Shown here one piece after another: positions 52,239 through 62,000 of a DNA stretch of 64,000 bases. The DNA lies in the NCBI RefSeq assembly GCF_020144925.1, contig NZ_NSLC01000008.1, positions 155,667 to 219,666 on the forward strand, in the 5' to 3' direction. Below the pieces are notes generated by a model. The model did no database searches, was not told where the DNA came from, and saw nothing but the letters and a program-made list of their open reading frames with translations. Each line of letters opens with the position of its first letter. Within the stretch, counting starts at the first letter, position 1. The DNA is from Afifella sp. IM 167. GTDB lineage: Bacteria; Pseudomonadota; Alphaproteobacteria; Rhizobiales; Afifellaceae. The position numbers and the translations under genes are program-made.

Positions 52239-52820
52239 ATGCGTCGTATCTTGCTTGCCGCCGCCCTGGCCATCACCGCGCCTGCCATCGTGCCTTCGAA
52301 GGCGGCGGCGGTCGATGACGACGCCGCCCTCTTCATGGAGCGCTTCGGCGGCGAATGGCGCGGCTCGGGACGTCTGCTCGTCGGTCCAGAAAGCGGCCTG
52401 CGCTTCCATTGCGCGCTCGCCGGAGACCCGTCCCGCAGCCAGATGGCCTTCGGCATGACGGGCCGCTGCTGGACCGGCTCGCTCTCCGCCCCGGTCTATG
52501 CCCGGCTCCGCTATAGCTCTGATCAGAAACAGTTTTTCGGCTCCTTCATGGATGGCGCCGAGGGTGACGGCGCCAATATCGTCGGCGAGCGCTCCGGCGA
52601 GGGCTTCATGCTGAAGCTCGTCCGCGGCGAATTGCAGGGCCGCCTTGCCGCCGAGCCGGCAGGGCCCGGCAAGATGACGGTGACGCTCTCGCTCTACGAT
52701 CCGGGCTCCGGGCGCACGCTGCCCGTCGCGGCGATGGGCTTTGCCCGGCCCGATGCCGACGCCCTGCCGATCTACGACCCGACCGTCACGGGATCGATCG
52801 AGCGGACCGGCGAGCGCTAG
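52239..52820 (+). CDS. Exported protein of unknown function
   Basis: A 193-residue protein with signal peptide (MRRILLAAALAITAPAIV, cut near KAAA|VDD). Start ATG 52239 follows TGGAG; a longer frame from 52176 lacks a ribosome-binding site. The mature part looks like a small beta-rich lipocalin-like domain (RFGGEWRGSGRLLVGPESGL, then FHCALAGD and GRCWTGSL with two cysteines that could pair) and continues with short strands to the end. I cannot name a family. Probably periplasmic. Confidence 0.68.
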   Translation: MRRILLAAALAITAPAIVPSKAAAVDDDAALFMERFGGEWRGSGRLLVGPESGLRFHCALAGDPSRSQMAFGMTGRCWTGSLSAPVYARLRYSSDQKQFFGSFMDGAEGDGANIVGERSGEGFMLKLVRGELQGRLAAEPAGPGKMTVTLSLYDPGSGRTLPVAAMGFARPDADALPIYDPTVTGSIERTGER

Positions 52821-52945
52821 GCGAGAGAGAACCCGGCCGCGTAAGCGGCGACGGTCGGAGGCGCCGATCCCCCCGACCGCCGTTTGTCTTTGCGGAATCT
52901 TCACGACCCTCTGTGAGGCTGGCGCGGACTCGCTCTGGAGATCCG

Positions 52946-54163
52946 ATGCCGACCGCGCCTTCCGCGACCGTCTTTGACGAGCCTGGCCATTCGAGAGCCG
53001 CCCATGCCGCGAGCGCCGCCAGCCCGGCGCTGACGGGCGAGATCGTGCGTGGCGCGGCGGCCTTTGCCGCTCTCGCTGCCGAATGGGAGCGTCTGGCCGC
53101 GAGGGCGGCGAACGGCGTCTTCCAGACCCCCTCCTTCCTGTCGATCTGGGCACGGCACTTCACCGCCGACAAGCCCGAGCGCTTCTGGTGCGTGACCGTG
53201 CGCATGCGCGGCGAGCTCTGCCTCGTCTGGCCGATCGAGATCTGCCGCTGCGGGCCGATCCCGGTCCGCATCGCCTCCAATGCCGGCGCGCCGATCTCCC
53301 AGTACGACGAGATCCTGATCGCGCCGAAAGGCGATCCGCTCGCTCTCTTCGCCGCGGCGCTGGAAACGCTCCGGGCGGCCGGCGTCGATCTTCTCACCGT
53401 CGAGCGCGTGCGCGCCGATTCGGCCCTTGCCGCCGCCCTGCCCGCCTTCGCCCGCCGGCTCGGCGAGCCGGACGCCGCGCCCTTCACCGTCACCGATCCG
53501 GAAGGCCTCAAGGCCTTCCTCGCCTCCAGGAAGTCCAAGCTCCGCAAGGAGAGTAACCGCCGCCGCAACGCCCTTGCCGCCATCGGCGAGCTGGAGCTCG
53601 TGATGCCGGAAGATCCGGCGACCACACGCCTGTGGCTTGAGGAAACGCTGGAGTTGAAGCGCGACTGGCTGAAGGACAAGGGCATGGTGAGCCGCGCCTT
53701 CCTCGACCGGCGCACCCATGACTGTCTGGAGAGTTTCGCCGGCGAGCTCGGCGGGAGCGGCGGGGCGGTCCGGCTTCTGGCCCCGCGCCTCACGGTCGGC
53801 GGTCGTTTCGCCGCCCAGGAGATCGCCTTCCTGCACAACGGCGCCTACCACCTCTTCCTGCGCGCCTTCTCGCCGGAATTCGCCGCGCACGGCCCCGGCA
53901 ACGTCCTGACGGAGATGGTGCTCGCCTGGTGCGCCGAAGAAGGCATCCTGCGTTACGACATGCTGCCCCCGCGCTTCCGCAACAAGCGCGAATGGCAGAG
54001 CGGCGAGGTCGAGGTCGCCGACTACGCCATGCCGTTGACGGCAACCGGCAGGCTCTATCAGGGCATCGTCGTCGACACGCTGAAACCGGCGATCCGCAAC
54101 CTCTATTATGCCCTGCCGCAGGGCATGCGATCCTTCCTCGCCGGGCGCACGCTCCGCCTCTAG
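52946..54163 (+). CDS. GNAT/FemAB-like acyltransferase (CelD/BcsL family)
   Basis: A 405-residue protein from ATG 52946 with GGAGA at 5 bases; a GTG at 52913 would add 11 residues. The C-terminal half is a GNAT-type acyltransferase of the CelD/BcsL kind: FLASRKSKLRKESNRRRNAL, then RFAAQEIAFLHNGAYHLFLR and FSPEFAAHGPGNVLTEMVLA. The N-terminal half is the matching FemAB-like duplication (GVFQTPSFLSIWARHF, CLVWPIEICRCG). Such proteins often modify exopolysaccharide or cell-surface sugars; here no polysaccharide gene is near. The next gene, 68 bases on, is an MFS protein. Confidence 0.82.
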   Translation: MPTAPSATVFDEPGHSRAAHAASAASPALTGEIVRGAAAFAALAAEWERLAARAANGVFQTPSFLSIWARHFTADKPERFWCVTVRMRGELCLVWPIEICRCGPIPVRIASNAGAPISQYDEILIAPKGDPLALFAAALETLRAAGVDLLTVERVRADSALAAALPAFARRLGEPDAAPFTVTDPEGLKAFLASRKSKLRKESNRRRNALAAIGELELVMPEDPATTRLWLEETLELKRDWLKDKGMVSRAFLDRRTHDCLESFAGELGGSGGAVRLLAPRLTVGGRFAAQEIAFLHNGAYHLFLRAFSPEFAAHGPGNVLTEMVLAWCAEEGILRYDMLPPRFRNKREWQSGEVEVADYAMPLTATGRLYQGIVVDTLKPAIRNLYYALPQGMRSFLAGRTLRL

Positions 54164-54231
54164 AGCGCGGCTCCGAAGCACATCTTCAAATTTCTATGCG
54201 CCGGGCATCGGCTCGTATAGGAAGACGCGCC

Positions 54232-55449
54232 ATGCCGCGTCCGAGCCTTTCCATTTCCGCCGCCACCGGGTGGCGAACGCCCGCCATCATGCTGATGATC
54301 ATGGCGGCCGCGATGCAGATCGCCTTCGCCAGTTGGTGGACGCTGATCAAGAACTTCGCGGTCGAAGGCATCGGCCTGACGGGCCGCGAGATCGGCTTTC
54401 AGGAATCGATCCGCGAAATCCCGGGCTTCCTGTCGTTCCTGGCGATCTACGTGCTCTTCGTCATGCGCGAGCAGACGCTGGCGCTGGTCTCTCTGGCGCT
54501 TCTGGGCATCGGCGTCGCCATAACCGGCTGGTTCCCGAGCGCCTGGGGCCTCTACGCCACGACGCTGCTGATGTCGCTCGGCTTCCACTACTACGAGACG
54601 ATGAACCAGAGCCTTGCGCTGCAATGGTTGCCGCGCGCCGAGGCGCCCCGCATCATGGGCCGCATCCTCGCTGTCGCCGGCGTTGCCCAGCTCGTCGCCT
54701 ACGGCCTCATCGCCATCGGATGGAAGACCTTCGAGCTCTCCTTCACCGCCGTCTTCATGATCGCCGGCGGCACGACGCTCGCCATCGTCCTCTTTCTCGT
54801 CTTCGCCTTTCCGGACTTCCGGGAAGAGACGCCGCAGCTGAAGAAGCTCGTCCTGCGCCGCCGCTACTGGCTCTACTACGCGCTGACCTTCCTCGCCGGC
54901 GCCCGCCGGCAGATCTTCACCGTCTTCGCCGGTCTGATGATGGTGCAGAAATTCGGCTACGAGGTCGGCGACATCGCCCTCCTCTTCCTGATCAACTGCG
55001 CTTTCAACATGCTCTTTGCGCCGAAGATCGGCGCCATGATCGTCCGCTTCGGCGAGCGCGCCGCGCTGACGGTGGAGTATATCGGCCTGATCGGCGTCTT
55101 CCTCGCTTACGCCTTCGTGGAAAATCCCTGGCTGGCGGCGAGCCTTTACGTTGTCGACCATGCCTTCTTCGCCATGGCGATCGCCCTCAAGACCTACTTC
55201 CAGAAGATCGCCGCGCCGGCCGATATCGCGCCCTCGGCGGGCGTCGCCTTCACCATCAACCACATCGCCGCCGTCGGCATTCCCGCTTCCTTCGGCTTCA
55301 TCTGGCTGGTCTCGCCCTCGGCCGTCTTTCTCATCGGCGCGGCTATGGCGACCACATCGCTCATCCTCGTGCGGCTGATCCCGCGCCATCCCGATGAGGG
55401 GGTGGAAGTCGTCTGGAAATCCCGCCCGGGCCTGGCTCCAGCGGAGTAA
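54232..55449 (+). CDS. MFS transporter
   Basis: A 405-residue major-facilitator protein with about 12 membrane helices. Start ATG 54232 is preferred because of AGGAAG upstream; an ATG at 54196 is also in frame. Motif A is weak, and the first half lacks the usual GxxxDRxGRR (IREIPGFLSFLAIYVLF lies there instead), so it belongs to a divergent branch. A conserved charged pair in FLAGARRQIFTVFAG and an internal NHIAAVGIPASFGF are notable. Substrate unknown. Confidence 0.82.
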   Translation: MPRPSLSISAATGWRTPAIMLMIMAAAMQIAFASWWTLIKNFAVEGIGLTGREIGFQESIREIPGFLSFLAIYVLFVMREQTLALVSLALLGIGVAITGWFPSAWGLYATTLLMSLGFHYYETMNQSLALQWLPRAEAPRIMGRILAVAGVAQLVAYGLIAIGWKTFELSFTAVFMIAGGTTLAIVLFLVFAFPDFREETPQLKKLVLRRRYWLYYALTFLAGARRQIFTVFAGLMMVQKFGYEVGDIALLFLINCAFNMLFAPKIGAMIVRFGERAALTVEYIGLIGVFLAYAFVENPWLAASLYVVDHAFFAMAIALKTYFQKIAAPADIAPSAGVAFTINHIAAVGIPASFGFIWLVSPSAVFLIGAAMATTSLILVRLIPRHPDEGVEVVWKSRPGLAPAE

Positions 55450-55480
55450 CTTCCCGCCTCGCCTACACTTTCTTTTTCGT

Positions 55481-55570
55481 CCGACAATTCTATCCGATAT
55501 CCCGACGATTTCTTTCAGAAACCGCAGGCTCGCGCGTTAATCCTGTCGCTTTACCAACGTCCCGACAATT
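55481..55570 (+). repeat. Three direct repeats of CCGACRATT upstream of the Sel1-repeat gene
   Basis: CCGAC(A/G)ATT occurs at 55481-55489, 55502-55510 and 55562-55570, in the AT-rich 180-bp gap before the gene starting at 55630. The first two are 21 bp apart, two helical turns. They could be operator half-sites; no known regulator is matched. Confidence 0.4.
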
Positions 55571-55629
55571 TTACGCAAGTCGTCCGATTGGCCGTAAACC
55601 TTTCGGTAATGATTGCGGGGGTCTGGACG

Positions 55630-56505
55630 ATGAAACGGATATCTCTTGCTGTCGCGGCCGCTTTTCTGGTGGGGCCGGCATTGGCCGGCTTCATGGCCTG
55701 GCAGGACCACAGGCTGGAGACGAACTGCAAGGTGGCGATGGATGGCTGCCTGAAGAAGATGCGCGTCCGCGGGCTCCTGTGGGAGAGCCTCGGCATCGAG
55801 GCGCGCGCCGCGCGCTGGTACCGCCGCGGCATCGCCGAGCATGATCCGGCGGCAATGTTCCATCTGGCCGCCCTGAGGGAGGCGCAGGCCTGGGAGCGGC
55901 TCGAGATGAGCCCGCGCGACTGGATCCTGCGCCAGCGCAAAGGCTCGGCGATCTCCGGCGGTCTGAAAGAGAAGGTGCGCCGCGAGGGCGAGGAGGCGAT
56001 CGCCTGGTATCGCCGTTCGGCGGAGGCGGGCTTCGCCCCGGCCATGAATAATATCGGCGAGGCCTATCTCGGCGGCTTCGGCGTCGTCGCGGACGAAGGC
56101 GAGGCCTATCGCTGGAAACTGAACGCGGCCAAGGCCGGCAACCCGGTCGGCGCCTTCTATCTCGCATTCGCCACCGGCGCTTCGGTGAAGGGGTCAGCCG
56201 GCGGGGACGACAGGCAGCGCTGGAGCGAGCTCAGGGCGACGGCGGCGGATGGGCGCGATCTCGCCGAGCCGACGCTGAGCCGCACGAAGAACATCGGTGC
56301 GCCGCTCTCCTGGCGCTCGCGCCAGGCTCTGCGCATGGCGGCCGAGAACGGCACCTCCGCCATGACGGCGATCGGCGCCGGCCTGCCGGCGCTGGCGCCC
56401 GCCTTCCTGCCGGGCCTCACCTCGGGGGAGCCGAATGCGGCCGACCGCAAGTTCGAGGGCATGGAGGTCGTTGGCGTCCTGCCGCCGGTCGCCAGGGCGC
56501 AATAA
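55630..56505 (+). CDS. Sel1-repeat protein with N-terminal signal/anchor
   Basis: A 291-residue protein. The start ATG 55630 gives a basic N-terminus and hydrophobic segment (MKRISLAVAAAFLVGPALAG) that is a signal peptide or anchor. Sel1/TPR-like repeats follow: ARWYRRGIAEHDPAAMFHLA, EAIAWYRRSAEAGFAPAMNN, IGEAYLGGFGVVADEGEAYR. Two early cysteines (NCKVAMDGC) could pair in the periplasm. Sel1 proteins are adaptors in envelope and signalling complexes. A frame in front of the ATG is open to 55588 but lacks a ribosome-binding site. The opposite-strand terminator lies just after its stop. Confidence 0.78.
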   Translation: MKRISLAVAAAFLVGPALAGFMAWQDHRLETNCKVAMDGCLKKMRVRGLLWESLGIEARAARWYRRGIAEHDPAAMFHLAALREAQAWERLEMSPRDWILRQRKGSAISGGLKEKVRREGEEAIAWYRRSAEAGFAPAMNNIGEAYLGGFGVVADEGEAYRWKLNAAKAGNPVGAFYLAFATGASVKGSAGGDDRQRWSELRATAADGRDLAEPTLSRTKNIGAPLSWRSRQALRMAAENGTSAMTAIGAGLPALAPAFLPGLTSGEPNAADRKFEGMEVVGVLPPVARAQ

Positions 56506-56508
56506 AAA

Positions 56509-56530
56509 AAGCCGGGCATTTGCCCGGCTT
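56509..56530 (-). terminator. Intrinsic terminator of the 54-codon gene
   Basis: Read on the minus strand, AAGCCGGGC pairs with GCCCGGCTT around AAAT and is followed by TTTTTATT. It lies about 46 bases after the stop of the small minus-strand gene. On the plus strand no T-tract follows, so it would not end the Sel1-repeat gene efficiently. Confidence 0.82.
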
Positions 56531-56576
56531 CGGATCGAAGAAGGGCCGGGCCGAACAGCTCCGGCCTTTCTCGTTT

Positions 56577-56741
56577 TCAGCGCGCCGCAACCTTGGCGCG
56601 GCGCGGCTGGCGCAGGCGGGAGAAGAAGCTGGCGACGGTCTCCACGTCGCGGCGCACGAGCTCCATCGGCGAAAGCCCGTCACGGATGCCCTCTGCATTG
56701 GCGAAGGCCGGATCGATCTCGAAGGACAGGCGCTGGCGCAT
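56577..56741 (-). CDS. Small protein of 54 residues, unknown function
   Basis: Begins MRQRLSFEIDPAFANAEG and ends in a very basic tail (SRLRQPRRAKVAAR). The middle (GLSPMELVRRDVETVASFF) is an amphipathic helix. GGGAGAGAGA lies about 5 bases upstream of the ATG, and a strong terminator lies downstream, so it has a complete expression unit. It is convergent with the Sel1-repeat gene. I do not recognise a family. The basic C-terminus could bind nucleic acid or lipid head groups; that is only a guess. Confidence 0.65.
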   Translation of the reverse strand: MRQRLSFEIDPAFANAEGIRDGLSPMELVRRDVETVASFFSRLRQPRRAKVAAR

Positions 56742-56833
56742 TTCTCTCTCCCGTTTGCGGCAATGCCGCGTTCCATGGAGAGAGGTTTAGGGGGCGGCGC
56801 CTTCGCCCGATGTGCCCGATTGCACGCAGCGAA

Positions 56834-56860
56834 ACGGGCCGCTCCGAAGAGGCGGCCCGT
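56834..56860 (-). terminator. Probable terminator of the ferredoxin-reductase operon
   Basis: ACGGGCCGC pairs with GCGGCCCGT around a 9-base loop, followed on the minus strand by TTTCGCTG. It lies 27 bases after the reductase stop. The U-tract is short. Confidence 0.6.
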
Positions 56861-56887
56861 CGCTGATCGGCTATGCCCGGTTGCGGC

Positions 56888-58260
<1,373 letters not shown>

Positions 58261-58318
58261 TTAGGCACGCTCCCGGCTATGTCAAGCATGGCTCTGGCGC
58301 AACGCGCCTAAGTCGCAG

Positions 58319-58645
58319 TCAACGGCCCAAAAGATGGGCGATGACCTCCTCCACGGCCATGCCGAGGTCGCTGAGGTCGCCCTCCGGCCTCGCCGCTTCC
58401 GCCTGCGCGTCGCTCGCGGCGAGGGCGAGACGCTCTGCCCCGACATTGCGGGCAAGTCCTTTCAGCGCATGCACCCGCTCGGCCCGCTTTACCGGATCCT
58501 TCGCCTCGTGCACCTGGCGCAGCAGCCTTTCCGCCTCGGCGACGAAGAGCGAAAGAATCTCGCGCTGCAACTCTGCGTCGCCCATGGTCTGGCGCGCCAG
58601 ATGGGCTTCGTTGAGGATGAGTGCTTTCCCGTCTGCCGACATCAC
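58319..58645 (-). CDS. HPt (histidine phosphotransfer) domain protein
   Basis: A 108-residue stand-alone HPt module. The phosphorylatable histidine is His59 in RVHALKGLARNVG, the standard HPt motif, within a four-helix bundle. It starts MMSADGK (two possible ATGs, one codon apart). No kinase or receiver is adjacent, so it must serve a phosphorelay encoded elsewhere; CckA is in this window but normally uses ChpT. It is divergent from the GPR-like gene, with 397 bp between. Confidence 0.87.
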   Translation of the reverse strand: MMSADGKALILNEAHLARQTMGDAELQREILSLFVAEAERLLRQVHEAKDPVKRAERVHALKGLARNVGAERLALAASDAQAEAARPEGDLSDLGMAVEEVIAHLLGR

Positions 58646-59042
58646 CCGCCCGCCCCTCGCCGCTTCGCGTCATCCCGCCAAAAGGCGGCCATGCCTTCCC
58701 AATACGGCGCACGCTTGTTGTTTCAGATTGAGACGCGCTCGCAGCCCATTCATATTATTCGCAATTCGCCCCGGCCGAAAATGCGCACGAAGCAATTGCC
58801 GCTTCTCACAGCGTTACAGAAATATTAGGATACCACAGCCAGTTTGAATGGGGAGGACGCAGCCGCCCTTGCGCGGCGCGGCTGCGTATGAAGTATCGGG
58901 CGGCGGCGATCCGATGTGATCGAGGTGTAAGGTAGGGGCGCCTGACGAATGAACCCCGCATTCGTCGTCCTCGCTTGTCGGCCACAAAAAGGCCGGCACG
59001 GCATCCGTTATAGTCGTTGCGTACGGACCGGAGCGTAGTGTC
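58646..59042. other. 397-bp divergent region between the HPt gene and the GPR-like gene
   Basis: No gene is evident. The stretch 58721-58850 is AT-rich and probably holds divergent promoters. A strong hairpin (CGCAGCCGC with GCGGCTGCG, 58858-58886) follows a Shine-Dalgarno-like GGGGAGGA; the 23-codon frame at 58848 looks non-coding. TATAGT at 59010-59015 is a possible -10 element for the GPR-like gene, whose ATG is preceded by GGAG at 9 bases. Nothing further can be assigned. Confidence 0.4.
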
Positions 59043-62000
59043 ATGGGTAAAATTCCGAAGGCTGAATCGACCGAGGCGGCGCTGTCTGCCGTGGAGGAGG
59101 CTCTGCGCATCGATTTCGGGGCGGCCACGCGCGGCTCGGCATCGAACGCAGCCTCCGGCGCCAGCGCGCCCGCCAGGAAGGTGACGCCGGCTCCCGCAAC
59201 CAGGCAGAGCCAGCCGCAGCCGAACGGGCGCGACAGGAAGGCCGAGCCCGAGCGCCCGCGCAACGGCGACCGCAAGGCCCGCCGCGCCGCCAACGACGAT
59301 GTCCGCTCCATCGGCAACCTTCTCTATGCCCTGCAGCGCCGTCCCTCCTACGCTCCCTTCTGGACCGCCTTCCTCCTCTCCGCCGTCTGGGGCGGCCTCG
59401 GCGCGGCCTTCGGCCTTGGCCTGTGGCGCGGCGAGATCACCTCCATCCGCTCGATGGACCAGCTCAGCCAGGCGCCGCATCTCGTGGCGCTGGCCGTCGC
59501 CATCGTCGTGCCGGTCCTGCTCTTCTGGGTCATGGCGCTGATGATCTGGCGCTCGCAGGAAATGCGCATCGTCTCGCGCACCATGACGGAAGTGGCCCTG
59601 CGCCTCGCCGAGCCGGAGAACATCGCCAAGGAATCGATCGTCACCGTCGGCCAGGCCATCCGCCGCGAAGTCGCCTCCATGGGCGACGGCATCGAGCGCG
59701 CCCTTGCCCGCGCCAGCGAGCTGGAAGTCCTCGTGCAGAACGAGGTCGCCTCGCTGGAGCGCTCCTATACCGACAACGAGATGCGCATCCGCCGGCTGAT
59801 CGACGAGCTCGTCTCCGAGCGCGAGGCGATCCTGCAGAACGCCGACCGCATCAAGGCGGCGATGGGCGGCGCCCACGAGACGCTGACCTCCGATCTCGCC
59901 AAGACCAGCGACCAGATCCTGTCCACCGCCGACGAGGCGGCCCGGCGCATCGCCGACCTCCTCTCCGAGCGCACCAGCTCCGTCACCATCGATCTCGGCG
60001 AGGCCGGCGAGAAGCTCGTCTCGGCCCTGTCGGACCGTACCGACAACCTCATCGAGCGCCTCGACCAGACCAGCGAGCGCCTGACGAGCGCGCTCGATTA
60101 TCGCTCCGGCGATCTCGTCGACAACCTCAACCGCAGCCATACGCAGGCGGCCGAGAGCTTCACCGAGCGCGGCAACGAGCTCCTGGAGCGTATCCGCGAC
60201 GCACAGGACCGCCTCAACCACACGCTCACCGAGCGCTCCTCCTCGCTGCTGGAAAACCTCGGCAGCTCCGCCCAGCGCATCGAGAACGCCATCATCGTCG
60301 AAGGCCCTGCCCTCGCCGATCGCATCGCCACCCAGAGCACCGACATCGCCGGCCGGCTCACCGGCACGGCCGAGGAGCTTTCGGAACGCTTCGCCACCCA
60401 GGGCGAGGAATTCACCCGCCGCGTCACCGGCAGCTCCGAGCAGCTCTCCGCGCGCCTTTCCGTGCATGGCGAGGAATACGCCCGCCGCATCACCGATGCC
60501 GGCGAAGACATTTCCGGGCGTCTTTCCTCCAATGGCGAGGAATATTCCCGGCGCATCACCGCGGCCGCGGATGACCTGTCCGAGCGCATTTCCGCGCGCG
60601 GCGAGGATATCGCCGTCCGCCTGACCGCCAGCGCTGACGACGTCTCCGACCGGCTTGCCTCGCGCAGCGAGGAATTCGCCGAGCGCATCACCTCCTCCAC
60701 CGGCGATGCCTCCGACCGCCTCTTGTCCCGCGGCGAGGAATTTGCCGAGCGCATCGTCTCGACGGCCGGCGACGCTTCCGACCGGCTGCGCGAGCGCGGC
60801 GAGGAGATCGCCGAGGCGATCACCGCGAAGTCGGAAGAATCCGGCAACCGCATCGAGCGCGCCACCGATATCGTCACCAACGTGCTCGACACCCGCGCGC
60901 GCAAGGTCATCGAACAACTCGGCGAGAGCGGCCGCTCCGTCACCACGGCGATGCACGAGGAGATCGCGGTCGTCACCGAGCGTCTCAACGAGGCGGAGAA
61001 GAACTTCTCCTCCACCGGCGAGCGCTTCACCCTCAGCCTCGACGATCAGGTCGGGCGCGTGGAGGCGAGCTTCGGCGAGAGCGCGAAGCGCGTCTCCGAT
61101 CTCTTTGGCGAGCGCAGCGAGGCTCTCGGCGAGCTCATCGACAGCCGCATCTCCGACATGGGCGCGACGCTCGACGGCCGCCTCGGCGGCTTCGATACGC
61201 GCATCAGGGAGAGCGCCGAGAACGTCGCCATCCGCCTGGCCAGTTCCGCCGAGACCATCGAGAGCGCCGTCTCCAGCCGCCTGTCGGGCTTTGAGACGCG
61301 CGTCACCGCCCGCATTGGCGAGGTCACCGAGCAGTTCGGCACCCGCGCCGAAGGCCTGACGGAGACGCTCGACGACCGTCTCGGCCGCATCAACACGGCG
61401 CTCGACACCCGCGCCCGCCAGATCAGCGAGACGCTGATTGCCCGCACCCGCGAGATCTCGGCCGCCTTCGCCGACGGCCAGAATGAGATGTCGACGAGCC
61501 TGGAAGGCCGCCTCAGCGAGCTCGGCGAGACCCTCACCTCCAAGACCCAGGAGCTGACGGAATCGATCGCCGGACGCATGATCGAGGTGAACCATGGCTT
61601 CGGCGAGCGGCTGATCTCCGTCGAGCACAGCTTCTCCACCCGCGCCAACGCCCTGCAGACAGCCCTCGACACGACGAGCGACGCGCTCAACGACAAGACC
61701 GAGGCGCTCAATTCCATGCTGGCGGCCCGCCAGAACGAGCTCGCCTCGCTCATCGACAGCCGCTCCTCCACCCTCATGGACGCGATAGAGACCCGCGGTC
61801 GCTTCGTCATCGAGGGCATGGAAACCCAGGGCCAGCAGTTCCTGGAAAACGTCAGCGGCCAGACCCAGTCGCTGGTGGAAGGCCTCGACAGCCGCGCTCG
61901 CGACATCACCGAAGGCCTCGACCAGCGGAGCACCGGTCTCATCGGCGCTCTCGACGAGCATCGCCAGAACCTCTTCTCCGAGTTCGACCAGCGTCGTTCC

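Noticed and set aside
58848..58919. 23-codon frame with a Shine-Dalgarno-like sequence before the GPR-like gene
   Set aside because: The purine-rich sequence is inside, not before, the frame, and the frame coincides with a strong hairpin.
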